Of a DNA stretch of 64,000 nt, positions 1 to 11,645 are shown piece after piece (the stretch's first letter is position 1; each line of letters starts with the position of its first letter). The stretch is from Sipunculus nudus (Eukaryota > Annelida > Sipuncula > Golfingiida > Sipunculidae): positions 10,960,839 to 11,024,838 of the forward strand of contig CM049316.1 of the NCBI GenBank assembly GCA_026874595.1. Reading direction: 5' to 3'. The position numbers were made by a program, and so were the translations under genes. The notes below the pieces were generated by a model. That model searched no databases. It was not told the DNA's origin and saw only the letters and a list, made by a program, of their open reading frames with translations.

Positions 1-1222
1 TTGATGTATAGGCATTCTGACATCGTCTTGCAGCCCGACACTCAGACCATTATCGCATCCCATTTAAATTTGGGAATAACCGAATTTTTCTCTTGATCGG
101 TTAAAAAACATATTTACTTTTACGCGTCAATCAATTTATATTGAATTTAGTCTTTCAGCAGGACCCATACAGCCTGCCCAGGCGCGTAAATTTCCCTTGA
201 ATCTTATTAATTTATAATAAAATTAATATTTAAGTTTAAGAATCCTTTTAAGTAATCTTACATTAAAAGATATTAAACTTTTACAGAACTGCTGATCTTA
301 AATTATTTTTCACCCGCCGTAGGAAGGACTGTCAGTAAAATGGCCCGGGTCTGTCCGTCCTTTCGTCCCGTCTCTTCTTGTACCAAAAATATTAAGATCC
401 CTGCCGCTTCCGTCACGAAAGTTTGCAAGACATGACTGACATGTCATTAAAACCTGTAGGTTATAATATTCTTTTTTTTCACTCAAAACAGTAAATAAGA
501 ACACTATCATTCAAATCATAATTATGTACATGGGTTCCTGTGAACTAGGAGAATAAAATGATTGCTGTTATATTAAATAGAATTATTTTCAAAATGTTGT
601 TTGTGACTTGAGTTTATTTTCAAAATGGTCTCTTCATTCAAATGTTACCTATCATAATATTAAAACAATTCCAGTTGTTTGCATACCTTATGTATCAAGT
701 ATCAATTTCCTAGCAACAGCAGGAGTTGTAAGCATAAAATGCTACATTCATATATCTTGGCCACAAACATGATACCCACCTAATTTGGATAACAGCTGAA
801 ATAATATTTCAGTCGTTAATTGTAAGACCTGATCCTGTTGTCTCTTGTTGAATCTGTGTAATTTACAAATTACATTACGATCGATCCCAGATAAAAACGG
901 TTATTTTGAATACCTTGAAAAGCTTCGTCTTCTGTGAGATATCATATGAATGTGTTTACTTTTGTGGGGCTGTATATTTTTTTTTATCTTTGAAATGAGA
1001 ATAAAATTGTTTCCCCAAAATTCTCGGACGAGTTCGAAAACTGGTGACTTTCACCAAATCTGCCGAGAAGTAAAATTTTTATTGACCCCATTATTAAACC
1101 TTGTATATTTTGTTCTCAAAGTTGACATACGACTTGTTTCAACTATGCTCTCGGCAGAGGTGGAAAACTGATGACCTTGGCCACTTCTTCATGGTCAAAT
1201 AAACCCAATTATTGTAATTGTA
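1..1222. other. No gene seen
   Basis: AT-rich sequence with only short, unconvincing reading frames on either strand. I recognise no protein family, RNA gene or repeat family here. It ends at the 5' end of the Helitron-like element. Confidence 0.6.
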
Positions 1223-2390
1223 TCCGCCAAAACGAAGTTTTGCGGATACTATGTTTTTGACCGGGTTCCGCCGCCGCGTTCGTTTCCGGAGAACTCCTCT
1301 GAGACTACTGGACGGATTTTTCCGAAACTTACACAAATTATCGGGTCACATGTGAACTGGTGCCTAACCAAGTGGCCTTGACCTCTGACCTTTCCTCTCT
1401 GCCCAGCGTCCGTTTGTGCGTCTGTTTCCACACATTAACCCACATATCTCAGGAACCGTTTGACCGATCAGGAATTTTACACAAATGTAGCACTTGGATA
1501 GCTTTATAACATACATAAAAAAGGTGGCGCCACCCGCAACTACGTTTGCACAGTGTTCATCTGTTCATCTGCCTTGGGTTAAAATCACTCATATCTCTGC
1601 AGTCGTTTGACTAATTCACTTTAAATTCGGCATGCGTATACATCCTAGAAAGCTTTCTTGATTTTATGACAGGTGGCCCCACCTACATTCACAGTAACGC
1701 TGCAGACATCCAAGCTCATATTACCGAAACCGTTTGACCGATCAGGAAATTTTTTTTACACAAATGTAGCCCTTGGATAGCTTTATAACATACATATAAA
1801 TGGTGGCGCCACCTGCAGCCATTTTTGCACAGCGTCCATTTGTTTGTCTGCCTTGGGTTAAAATCACTCATATCTCTGCAGTGGTTTGACCAAATTACCT
1901 GTAATTCGGCATGCGTATACATCCTGGATAGCTTTCTTGATTTTATGACAGATGGCGCCAGCTTCATTCACGTTCACGCTGCAGACATTAATGCTTATAT
2001 CTCTGGACTTGTTTGACCAATCAGGAAAAAAAATTTACACAAATGTCGCCCTTGGATAGCTTTATAACATACACAAAATTGGTGGCGCCACCTGCAGCCA
2101 TTTTTGCACAGCGTCCATCTGTTTGTCTGATGTGGGATAAAATCACTCATATCTCTTCAGTGGTTTGACTTTTCCACCTGAAATTTTGCTTGTGTATACA
2201 TCTTGGATAGTTTCTCGTTCAAATAACAGGTGGCGCCACCTACAGTCATGTTTATGTTGCAGAGATCCATTCTAATATGTAACACATGTAACTCTATTCC
2301 CCCTTGCCACTCAATCCATGCCTCACTTCACCCGTCCTACTCTGATTTTGGCGGATACACGTAGTCGCTTGTCGACTACCCGTATTCTAG
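1223..2390 (+). mobile_element. Non-autonomous Helitron/Helentron-like element, 'pearl'-type
   Basis: The 5' end begins TCCGCC directly after an A. The 3' end is a perfect 7-bp hairpin, GTAGTCG-CTTGT-CGACTAC (2361-2379), then 7 bases, then CTAG (2387-2390), then a T. This is the TC...hairpin...CTRR|T layout of Helitrons inserted at an AT dinucleotide. Short inverted repeats TATCCGCCAAAA (1221-1232) and TTTTGGCGGATA (2346-2357) lie at the two ends, and the left one folds on itself into a small stem. The interior is an array of tandem repeats, as known for bivalve pearl/HINE elements. There is no Rep/helicase frame, so it would depend on a helper element. Exact ends are inferred from motifs; no empty site is available here. 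Confidence 0.65.
1446..2270. repeat. Alternating A/B tandem repeat array with a 12-bp palindrome per unit
   Basis: Six related units of about 140 bp form three AB dimers of about 279 bp. Each carries a version of the self-complementary GGTGGCGCCACC, at 1523, 1672 (GGTGGCCCCACC), 1802, 1951 (GATGGCGCCAGC), 2081 and 2229. Spacings alternate 149, 130, 149, 130 and 148 bp. Each unit also has an 'atatctc...gtttgac' block and a 'ggatagcttt' block. The array is the core of the enclosing element. Confidence 0.85.
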
Positions 2391-2582
2391 TTATTCAGAG
2401 TTTTACACAATGGTTTAATCCCTTTTCTCATGGAGTTTGAGGCTGCCAGCCTCACACAGGACCAAAAATAAAACTAATGTGCATATATGTATGGAAAATA
2501 CTTCATATCACGTATGGATATACATGGATATGTACTGCATGACAGGAGTGTGAAGCGGTATTTTGTGATTTATAAAAGCCAT

Positions 2583-2785
2583 CAGGGGCGGATCCAGGAG
2601 TTAAGAAAAGGCGGGTTCAAACACAGGAAGACTAATAACAAAACCTAAAAAAAGAGGTATTCATGTCTGCAAGGGGGGAGGAGGGTCCAGGCCGCAAATA
2701 TTGGTCTGAAACCCTTAAAAAAGGTTGCTGCGGCTGAAAAAGTTGGATCCGGACCCCCCCCCCCCCCCCCCAAGATCTGCTTCTG
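2583..2785 (+). repeat. CAGGGGCGGATCC-ended short repeat (MITE-like)
   Basis: Starts CAGGGGCGGATCCAGG and ends near GATCTGCTTCTG, the inverted counterpart of the start. It contains a poly-C run at 2754-2771. Related copies lie at 2980-3207, 35682-35866 (inverted), 46084-46274 and 55049-55240. The TIR style resembles hAT-type MITEs, but I could not confirm a target-site duplication, so the superfamily is a guess. Confidence 0.6.
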
Positions 2786-2979
2786 TGCATGGAGACCAAA
2801 CGGACGTGTTTTTACACAGGTAGAAAATACAAATATCTCCTGTCATAGTCCTCTGTATAGGTCGATATTATGAGCGATTTAACACGTATATTCGCGCACA
2901 ATGGTGTTAGGCTTAACTTTAAAGCCAGTATAGGTATAATGCCCTACAACACTTAATGCAGTACTTTTACATTTACCAA

Positions 2980-3207
2980 CAAGGGCATATCTAGGATTTA
3001 GGAAAAGCAGGGGCCAAACCCGGGAGGACTAGTGACAAAACCTGAGAAAAGGTCCCCAGGTCTGATAAAAAAAAGGGGGGGGGGGAGGGGGGTCCAGGCT
3101 GCAAAAATTAGTGAGAAACCCTTAAAAAGTTTCCGGCGGCTGAGAAGAGAGAGGGAGGAGGAAAGGTCTAGAACCCCCCCCCCCCCCCCCTTCTGGATCC
3201 GCTTCTG
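2980..3207 (+). repeat. Second copy of the GGATCC-ended short repeat
   Basis: Left end is a degenerate 'caagggcatatctagg'. Right end is CTGGATCCGCTTCTG. The internal 'cccttaaaaagttt...ggcggctga' block and the terminal poly-C match the copy about 400 bp upstream. Confidence 0.55.
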
Positions 3208-6200
3208 AACGATGGCACGTGTCCTTGTATACTCGTCTGCCGAGGCATGCCCAGGTTCTCTCTAATAATAGGACGGTTTAAATTGTTGTACTTGATGATA
3301 TTGCCCTGGCAAATTATGACTCCCGGGCCTCCTGTTTGACGGGGGCAGCTATAAACTGATCGAGGAAAACTGGGAAAGTATCTCTCCTTTTATGTTTATA
3401 TATGCTTAGGGAAGTCCCCACTTTTTCATCCATTCATGCTGATTGCAAGCTCGAAATGTAAATATGGAACATTGTGAAAGCTTTATCAACACGTGTATCA
3501 AATTGCCCTGTATCATCTGTTGTATTGTTACCCGTGTGCCTTTGATATCAATAGGGGGATGCAGGGTGCCAGTTCGAAAAGATCTTAAATGGACTACATT
3601 GAACATGATAGCAGAAATAATGAATTAAATAAAAGTAAATAAGAAACCATTTTGTGCAGTCTTTTATTTGAACACTTTTATATCACTTTTATTAACACAT
3701 TTAATACTGAATCTACGCTCCTGCCCATTTTGGCATTCATATTGCATGTCTATGAGCATCATCTAGAGAAATGAATATTATGACTGTAAAGGGAGGAAGC
3801 TGTTTTGTTCAGTTGACACGTATGATTATCCCAGGAAAGAAGCCTAAAATCCATTGATATATTGGTGTTTCTCTTGATGAGTCATGTAAACGAATATTAT
3901 TGACGCGTGGATGCATTGCAAGGAAGAAACTGATAAGCGACCTTGCGCATTTTGTCCGTATATACATTTACTTGAAAGTTGTAATTTCTTCATTGATATC
4001 TATCTGAAGATTCGAAAAATTTTCTCTATAAAAATATGCCCTCCCCATGGGTGACTTTATTCTCGACACGCGATTCCACCTTTTACCTAATTAGCAGTCC
4101 GATGTACGCTCCATATGCAGCTGTTACGCTATGTTCGTATGTGCTCGTATGTGCACAAATCAGTTTTCATACATTAAAATTGGGCTATTCCTTTGAGAAT
4201 GCGTTGATTTCATAGATGGCCCGATGCCAGTGTATAACTTTCGGCATTTTAGTTTGCATTTTTGACAATTTACAGTCGTGTACAACGCCGTGTGCTTGCA
4301 GGTCGATCGTTATTGCATTTACAGCTACATTTCTTTCATTATTTTTAAATAGGTTTCTTATCTGTTGTTTTCTTACTTCACTCACATATAATTTTATTTT
4401 CAGATGAAAGATGACCATCTACGTTTGACGAAGGGTTGACTGATGATTTGAGAAAAGAAGCCTCTTCTGACCAAACAGCGGCCAGCTTATCGTGTTCGTC
4501 AAGTTTGCGTCCGGGTCAAATAGGTAAGAATATTTAAGGTGAGTATATTGTTATTATTTTTACTGTCACTATTATTATATTGACAGGATATGAACTAGTC
4601 TTACCATTGTGCGTTGATCAAATCAATGTATTATTCCATGCATGGGATGGTCCATTAGCAGGTAACAAATCGTTGGCTGTCTGTCATTCTTAAATTTGAC
4701 AAAAGTTTATTTAATATCGAAATTAGTTCCTTGTGATATTGTACATTTGAATATACAGTGATTTTTTTAGAATCCTTGAACTTAAGACACCAAAGTTTTG
4801 ACCGAACCTGCCAAAGGTAAATGACAAAAAAAAAGCCAAAAGTAACTGCTTCAGAACAAAAGATAAACATGCTTTAAGAAATGTGTGAAAAATTAATGAA
4901 ATCGCGACAATATCTCCTTTCGTCTCCCCTATATCAAGCTAAGACCTAGTGAAAAGGTGTTTTGCTGACATTGCATATATATATTTTATGTACTTCTGCC
5001 TATAGCGCCAGATGTCTTCCCTTGAAGATGGGCCATTCTGAACATGTTGAAATAAAAGCTGGATATTAGTAGGCCTACACAGATTACCGTGAAGTGCCCT
5101 TTGTATTCTCTTAGGACTATCAGTATAGAAATTCTAGGGCTCACACTTTTAACTAAACAACAAATAAAAAGTCCCCTGCTAAACAATAGTTGAACTAGAA
5201 TAATTAATTTCGTTTCACCTGTATCTTGTAAAGAGAGATCGGCTACTTTAAAATTGATTTGGCAGGTCTGCTTGAACGCTTGATCGTATGCAGGGATTAC
5301 ATTATTGATCCTAATACTGAAATATATGCAGCCTCATCCACATTTTTTGCCCTGTTATAATGCGGTGTTATATATCAACCAGTCCAACCATTTTACAATA
5401 TTTAATAAAATATTTATTGAACCAATCTGTAAGAGTAAAGCAAAGATTATAATTTCATGAAGTGGTGTGTAAATGAACCTGAACAAGTTCTCTTGTCTGT
5501 GTCTCCCACAGCCTAACAGGTTGAATAATACAACCGGTGGAATCTCTATTTTTGTGGCTATTATATATATTTCAGCTAAACAGTTTGCTGTCTTCTGGAC
5601 TCTGGAATACTGTCATGTACATATTTTGTTCAGAATAAACGTCAGCTCAGAATATTTAAAAGAATGAACAGTCAGAGAAAAAAAAACTGAACAAATTCAG
5701 ATCTATTTTAGGAAGAGCTATATGGAACAAAGAACACCATGTAAAAGTCTGGTCAGCTTATTCTCTTTTATTCACAGTGTTTACCCTTTTGTGAAACTGT
5801 TTAAAGGTTTATATTCATCGACGGAGCCCTCCGGAAAATCTTAAAATACAACCTACATATATACCATACTGCAGGCCTATGTTTGTTATGTACACTTGTT
5901 CGAATTTACAGATACCGAACCTTAACATTCGGAATTTGGGTCAGAAAAGGCCCAGATTAGTTTTCTGTATCTCAGATTTTTAACCGAATCTCACCATGCA
6001 TGTGTTAAAAAAGGCCCAAGGAAGTCGAACGCCATAAACTCTGATCCAGTATCTGTAACTTCTACATGGAACCTTGGACATTTTTACTGTATATTATGGT
6101 ATAATGGTAATGGCTGCAGAAGAGTTCATTTTTGGCGACACCTTGTTTTTAAGAGAGCAGACCTAGAAGCTGTTTTTATTTGACTACCAACATGATGTCA

Positions 6201-6357
6201 GGGATGTTTTTCTTATTTTTATCTATAAAAAATACTAATGGATGGTCACGTGATTTAGTTTATAGGTTAATTATCTCTTAAGACAGATACGCATATACAT
6301 ATTTATTATTTTAAAACATATATATTGAATGATCTCCAGATAAGCAGTTAATTCCAG
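3208..6357. other. No secure gene
   Basis: AT-rich DNA with only short reading frames. The one notable object is a splice-bounded candidate non-coding exon at 4404-4523. A TAGGCCTA octamer occurs at 5070-5077. Confidence 0.5.
4404..4523 (+). other. Candidate non-coding exon
   Basis: A pyrimidine-rich tract ending TTTTATTTTCAG precedes 4404, and a strong donor TAG|GTAAGAA follows 4523, bounding exactly 120 bases. All three forward frames contain stops, so if real it would be an untranslated exon (5' leader or lncRNA). It could join the candidate start exon at 6358-6459. Paired splice motifs arise by chance, hence the low confidence. Confidence 0.22.
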
Positions 6358-6459
6358 GGGTGCGTGGTATAAATGCACACAGAGTGGATTATCTGTCTCG
6401 GAATATTTATTTTAACACGTTGACATAAATGGCTATAGCTTCCCAACCCTACTTTAAAG
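6358..6459 (+). other. Candidate first coding exon with TATA-like box
   Basis: An ATG at 6429 opens ten codons (MAIASQPYFK) plus one base, running into a clean donor AAAG|GTAAGAA at 6460. A TATAAA at 6369-6374 lies about 60 bp before the ATG, fitting a TATA promoter with a short leader. Alternatively a CAG at 6355-6357 could be an acceptor, making this an internal exon. I found no convincing second coding exon: the nearest acceptors (6643, 7084) lead to stops within a few codons. Confidence 0.2.
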
Positions 6460-6828
6460 GTAAGAATTGTTATTTACTGAGATTCAGTGGGAAATTTTCA
6501 GATAGTTCATGGTATATCATTGCATTAATGAAGGCCTGATATATATGTTACTTATTCTGTGTTATGGAGAAACTCTGGCAATGAAATCAAATTGAAATAA
6601 AAAAAGATATATTACAGAGAATACTTATTATGTTGTTTCAGAAGTTTACTGTGTGTGATGCGTATTTGCATGAATATTATATAATCGGTGTGCATTACAT
6701 TGTTACAAGTAGATTTTGCGTTTGTTTACTTATAACACAGGGACAGTGAGTCATGAAACCAAGTTGTTAGACGCTACCTTATATTCCAGAGCAGTTCACA
6801 ATGTTGTCACAGCAGATGGGTGGTCTCC

Positions 6829-6870
<42 letters not shown>

Positions 6871-9242
6871 AACTGCTGCACCATGCGAGGCTTTTTGATG
6901 CAGAGTTTGGAATGACATCATATTCATTGACCCTTGTGGTTTCACCATTGAAACATGCTCTTAATGGAGAAGGTCGTAATGGTGACCTGACATATGACAT
7001 AATTATGCATGTCGTCATTTTATAAAAGCATATATTAACCGAAATAAACTTTCGCAAATAAATTGACTTCAGTCTTATTTTCAGGCACATTTAACATGAT
7101 CTGACCATTTCCTTGTATCGGGCCATTTTCAGCCTCATAATACCGATTTATTAGTCTCCCAATAGACTGTATAAACAACTGAATTATCATTAGATAATTG
7201 TCCTACTGAAGAACCCATTCATATCCCTGGCTCTGTATACATGAACCAGTGTACAACTGAAAAGTATATACTGATGAAACATTGGTCATCATTGCTGCAT
7301 GAAATGATTTTATAGATTCTAAATATTGAAAAGTTGAACATTCCTTTAAATATTTCGTAAATCATGAATATGCACATCTACGTTATAACAATATTGGCAT
7401 TATCGGGTGCACCCGTCATAATTGAGCAGTTTAGTGACATCATAATTTAAAAAAAAATGATCATTAGTATATAATAACCTTAAAAATACAAAACCTCTTT
7501 CAGAAAAGCCCAAAACCTTGCTCTAAAACCATGCTCTACCGTCTCCCAGTACTTCTGCCCAAGCCCCGTAGTGGTTCAGATTACCTAACCCTTTTATTTT
7601 CAAATTTCCTGTGATTAAGCTTAGACACTGAAGATTAAAGGTCAATATTCCTAAAAGGAGGAAATGGCGGCTATTTAAGATTTTAAGAATATATGTAAAA
7701 TTCTAAATACACAGTGATATCACTGCATGCACAACATGGAAACTTAAATAGAGAGGAAGCGTTGAACCAAGCTCGGTTGATCTAAATAACTCGCGTATTT
7801 CAAGTAGTGCAGTTGTGGAACAGATTATCGGAATGACTTTTTGCTACAGAGTGAACTCTGAACGCATTGCCTATATCAAAAGAAATAAGTAACATTTTAA
7901 AGGCAGAATGTCAGGTCATTGTCACATTGGTAACTAGAAATCTGCATTTAAGGAATGCCAGCCTCCGCCACGAGGGTTTTCCTTATTATGGGATGCCAGA
8001 GTTTTCATTCGATTATGCGGCCCATATACCAGGCTTATTCGTGCATAAATGACTATACATTGGGGAAAATTTCTTGATGACGTTCCTGATCCCGGATCAT
8101 AAGCCAGATCCATACTAAAATCTAATCAATTTTTAATTGCCCCATACCCGAAATGCCTTGAAAAATAAATGCGATTTTGTTCAGAATTAGGCGAGTTATA
8201 ATGTGAACTCACACACAGGAACGGGGATCTGCTCATAGCCTCCTGACGGAGGGAAGATTCGTTATCAGGCATGTTCGGATTTTTTAAAAAAATAAAAACA
8301 ACGATATCCCTATCTACGGCCCGCTGAAACAAATTATAACCTGGTAAACGGCTGAAAAAAAATCGCCGATGCACGAGTGGTTAAATATTTTGGGGTACAA
8401 ATATCGCATCATTATCATCATTTGTCCCGGAAATTTCACGTTTGCAATATTAGATCAATGTCGAAGCTAATAGGGGAGTCCTCATACGCCTTTTTAAACA
8501 CGTTTGACCCTTTGAACATTACACTGCCTGGCTTACTGCCTAAAAACAACTTCATATATTGGGGACGGGGGTGCAAATGGTGAATTCTAGTGCATTGTAT
8601 TCCACATTTCATGATCTCTAAAATAGTAAAAATAAAAATTGTATTTCATTAGGTATATGGAGGGAACTTTTTCGCGATTCATAAAAAAATATTAGTTGCA
8701 ATATCAGAGTACCCACCCACTCGCAGGCCCAAATGTTGGCCAGATTGGGCCATTCTAGCTTCCCTGCATGTGTCACTAAACGCTAGGTTCTCAATGTGTG
8801 AAGGACTATGGAAATGCAATTTTATAATTGCCAGTGAAAAGGTATCCGTTAACTGTGCTGGAAACCGACATGTTTGTGCAGTCACTGTTTCTCGAGCTTA
8901 TACTGTACTTGTAGTATTATTATTATGTGACCATGCATCATTTTATATGTGGCATTTTCAAAAGAGTTGTGGGATAAGAGCTCGGACAGTTAAAGGAACA
9001 TTCCATCATTTCCTCTCTACAATGTGATATAAACACAAAAGAAGTTAAGCATACATTAAGTATTTATATATCTAAACATAAATGTGTAAATATGAGAGAG
9101 AATCTGTGTGTGTGTGTGTGTGTTGTTGAATAATCAGATGCATGACAGAACTGAAAAGTCAAAACATGGGTTTACAAATACCTTGCTGAATGGCTGAAAG
9201 TTTGCCCCAATATTTGAGTACTTGACCCCCCCCCCCCATATT
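6460..9242. other. No gene seen; simple repeats
   Basis: Short reading frames only. It contains a (CT)n run at 6832-6867 and a (TG)n run near 9107-9123. A frame over the CT run is a low-complexity artefact. Confidence 0.5.
6832..6867. repeat. (CT)n microsatellite
   Basis: About 18 CT dinucleotides. They read as serine-leucine or arginine-glutamate strings in artefactual frames on the two strands. Confidence 0.95.
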
Positions 9243-9490
9243 TGTGGTATAATGGTTTATGTGCATGCCGGGTTCATGATCGAGATGTCACGAGCGGGAA
9301 TCCCGGTCAGACCCCCCACCGTCACGTGCCAAGACCCTTTGGCAAGATCCCAACCGCAAGTGCGTCTCTGTCCACCCAGCAGTAGAAAAGGGTACCAGTA
9401 AATACTAGAAAGGTAACTTGCGATGGACTTCCCAGGAGGATTTTTAACTTTCAAGTCACTTCATGCGTGTATCAGCTCGGTAGTAAAAAC
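9243..9490 (+). repeat. SINE-like retroposon
   Basis: A tRNA-like head ('ggtataatggttta', then GAGCGGGAATCCCGGTC) is followed by a domain with 'gccaagaccctttggcaag' and 'gtccacccagcag...gggtacc'. That domain resembles the conserved body of SINEs known from many marine invertebrates. The tail is AAC-rich. The assignment rests on recognised style; promoter boxes are degenerate and no target-site duplication was established. Confidence 0.45.
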
Positions 9491-10465
9491 CCAACAAACT
9501 TTACCTTACTCCCCCCACCCATATTTATTATGCTTCTGGAAAAAAATAAACCTTAGGTAACATTACCTCAGTCTGTATATAGTCTTGCAATAGCACGTGC
9601 GGGTGAGATCAGCCTCATTTGACCTGAGCATTATAGTTCCACCGAAGACAGAGATGAACGGCCTAGTGTAAATATAGCCCTCGACCTAATTCAATTTATT
9701 CCACTAATTTGTAGAAAAAACACATTCATAATAGTTGACATGTTAATGACTGCACCTTTATTTATACTTTAACCCATCAGTCCGTTTTTAGCCCTCGGCC
9801 TACATAGACTGATGGGAAATTGGCGTCATCCATGCCGTCCGTCTGTCGAGCAACTGGGCGTGAACTCCCACCTATCTCAGGATATCTAAAAAGTATTAAA
9901 TATAGATACATCATTTCTTTAGGAAAGTGTATACCAAAAAATATTAGTCAAGTTCCAAGATGGATGGCTTTGACTTACTTTACAAGGTCACAGAGCAGAT
10001 AATAGAAAATATTCCTAATCCCAGCAAGCCCGCGTTGTGGCCATCCAGACCAATTTAAGCTGGTGCTGTCTATTTGTGTTTTATGTGCCACTTAATGTTG
10101 ATATAGAGAAGAGTACCTTCAGTGAGAGACAGAGGGAACATTCAACATGTTATTCAGGTTCACCGTGACAGTTTAATTGAATGACATGTTCATTTAATTT
10201 ATAATGGTTATATCCAATGATTCCCATCTACCGACGGACTGTGCTTTATGCACATTTTGCATGTTGCTGACTGTAATAAGTGTTGGTTTAAAATAGCAAA
10301 AATGAAGATAACACTGGCAAATGACCGCTATTGTGAGAAATGTTGCAGATGGTCTTTATATGACGTTGTGTTGTACATTTTAGGGGTTTATACAGTACAC
10401 AAGGGGCAGATGTTGACCCACCCATATCAGTTTCCATGCACGTCCGGATTAGACCTGCATCTCGA
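9491..10465. other. Intergenic and 3' flank of receptor 1
   Basis: No gene. A 'ttagccctcggcct...gtccgtctgtcgag' stretch (9786-9850) resembles the head of invertebrate TCCG-rich repeats. On the minus strand, variant poly(A) signals ATTAAA at 10193-10198 and 10172-10177 lie about 270-290 nt past the receptor stop and could end its transcript. Confidence 0.4.
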
Positions 10466-11512
10466 TTATACCTGCAGCTCAAAATTACGTTCCGTCTGCA
10501 ACACACCCCACTTACATTTGAACATCTCTCTTATCTCCTCACGAATATCCCTGCTGCCCAGAGTGATCAAATAAAAGCTCACTGAAATTGCACAAATCGC
10601 CAGAGAGCCCACTATCATCAGCATTTTATGCCCAAGATAATACTTTTCAGGAATCTCCATATCAATCTGGCCATCGTACAGTTGTATTGTTGTATCTACC
10701 CAGAAGACTTCAACTACCATCAACGGTGTTTTCGTTAAACCATAAGCCACCGCAGAAAGCCACAGCATCCTGATTGCCTGGGAGTCTTTTCCTATGCCAT
10801 GTTGTGCACCCCTGTTGCAAGACTTTGCCATATTGTTATGGTTTCTTCGTAGGGCGAATATTGACAACAGTGTAAACAAAAGTACTATTGCCATCCCAAG
10901 CACACTCCAGATCGACACGGCAACAACATGGATGACCCAGAAGGATCGTTGTGGATCATCGATGAAAATATAGTGCGGATCTATTCCGAATCTCTTTCTG
11001 AAGAGGATATGCACTGTAGAGCAAAGCGACACCGCTGCACTGCAGATTAACACCCAAAAGTTCACCCAGTATTTGCTGTTATTTCTCATTTTCAGAGGGA
11101 ATCGTATGACTAGATACCGCACGATATGTACCGCAATTACCATCGAGTACGACATCAAGTAGGAGATGAAGAAGATGAAACGCGGCACACCACACGATAT
11201 TACATCACTATGATAACTCTTAGGTGTGTTGATGATGTTGAGGGAGACCGAGGACACGATGTTAGTGACAATGAGGCAGCTCAGGATTATCAGCAGCCCG
11301 CCTCGTTTGATTTCTCTTAACCGAAGACAGATTACACCAGCACATACATTTGTCAAAATACCGAACACTGACAGTGCCGTGAGGAGAGGTGGCACTGACC
11401 TTCTCCACGACTCGTACTCCTCTTCTAACTGAATAAACTTTCTCAGTATATCACTGGTATTCATACGCTCTGTAGTGTTTAGAATAACAGCGCTCACGAC
11501 TGTGGTTGTCAT
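10466..11512 (-). CDS. Divergent rhodopsin-class-like 7TM receptor 1
   Basis: An intronless 348-residue receptor, expected in the plasma membrane. N-glycosylation sites N12 and N18 lie in the N-terminal tail. Seven hydrophobic segments fall at about 42-64, 72-95, 107-136, 148-170, 190-222, 246-270 and 294-317, followed by a basic helix-8-like SRDIREEIREMFKCK. Class A landmarks kept are N55 (TM1), C107 (TM3 start), W153 (TM4), P263 (TM6) and Y314 (TM7). Landmarks altered: N84 at the TM2 Asp position, VRY (131-133) for DRY, and SVSFY for NPxxY. The ECL2 position that is Cys in the paralog is F183, so the usual disulphide looks lost. The start is the first Met after an in-frame TAG about 140 nt upstream, with A at -3. 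Ligand and G protein are unknown; a lineage-specific orphan is likeliest. Confidence 0.88.
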   Translation of the reverse strand: MTTTVVSAVILNTTERMNTSDILRKFIQLEEEYESWRRSVPPLLTALSVFGILTNVCAGVICLRLREIKRGGLLIILSCLIVTNIVSSVSLNIINTPKSYHSDVISCGVPRFIFFISYLMSYSMVIAVHIVRYLVIRFPLKMRNNSKYWVNFWVLICSAAVSLCSTVHILFRKRFGIDPHYIFIDDPQRSFWVIHVVAVSIWSVLGMAIVLLFTLLSIFALRRNHNNMAKSCNRGAQHGIGKDSQAIRMLWLSAVAYGLTKTPLMVVEVFWVDTTIQLYDGQIDMEIPEKYYLGHKMLMIVGSLAICAISVSFYLITLGSRDIREEIREMFKCKWGVLQTERNFELQV

Positions 11513-11645
11513 ATTTATGTTTTCTAGGGCTAATACTCCACTTCTAACGATAACATTCCTGAATGTATCACTGATATAAGCTCCGTGGTGTTTTGGTATT
11601 AACAGTGCACAGACCTGTAGTTGTCGTTTTGATGCTTTCTAAATC
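11447..11645. repeat. Diverged tandem duplication of the receptor 1 start region
   Basis: Two arms about 115 bp apart. The arm at 11447-11530 holds the start codon and first codons of receptor 1. The arm at 11562-11645 repeats it with about 70-75% identity by eye (for example 'gtggttgtcata' against 'gtagttgtcgtt'). At the base equivalent to the ATG the upstream arm has ACG, and its matching frame soon meets a stop, so it supplies no alternative start. Confidence 0.7.

Noticed and set aside
1446-2270. CRISPR-like array
   Set aside because: Spacers are not unique; the whole ~140-bp unit repeats and the host is eukaryotic, so this is a tandem repeat core of a transposon.
4980-5670. Several hydrophobic short frames
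   Set aside because: AT-rich DNA gives hydrophobic translations by chance; no start context, signal peptide logic or homology.
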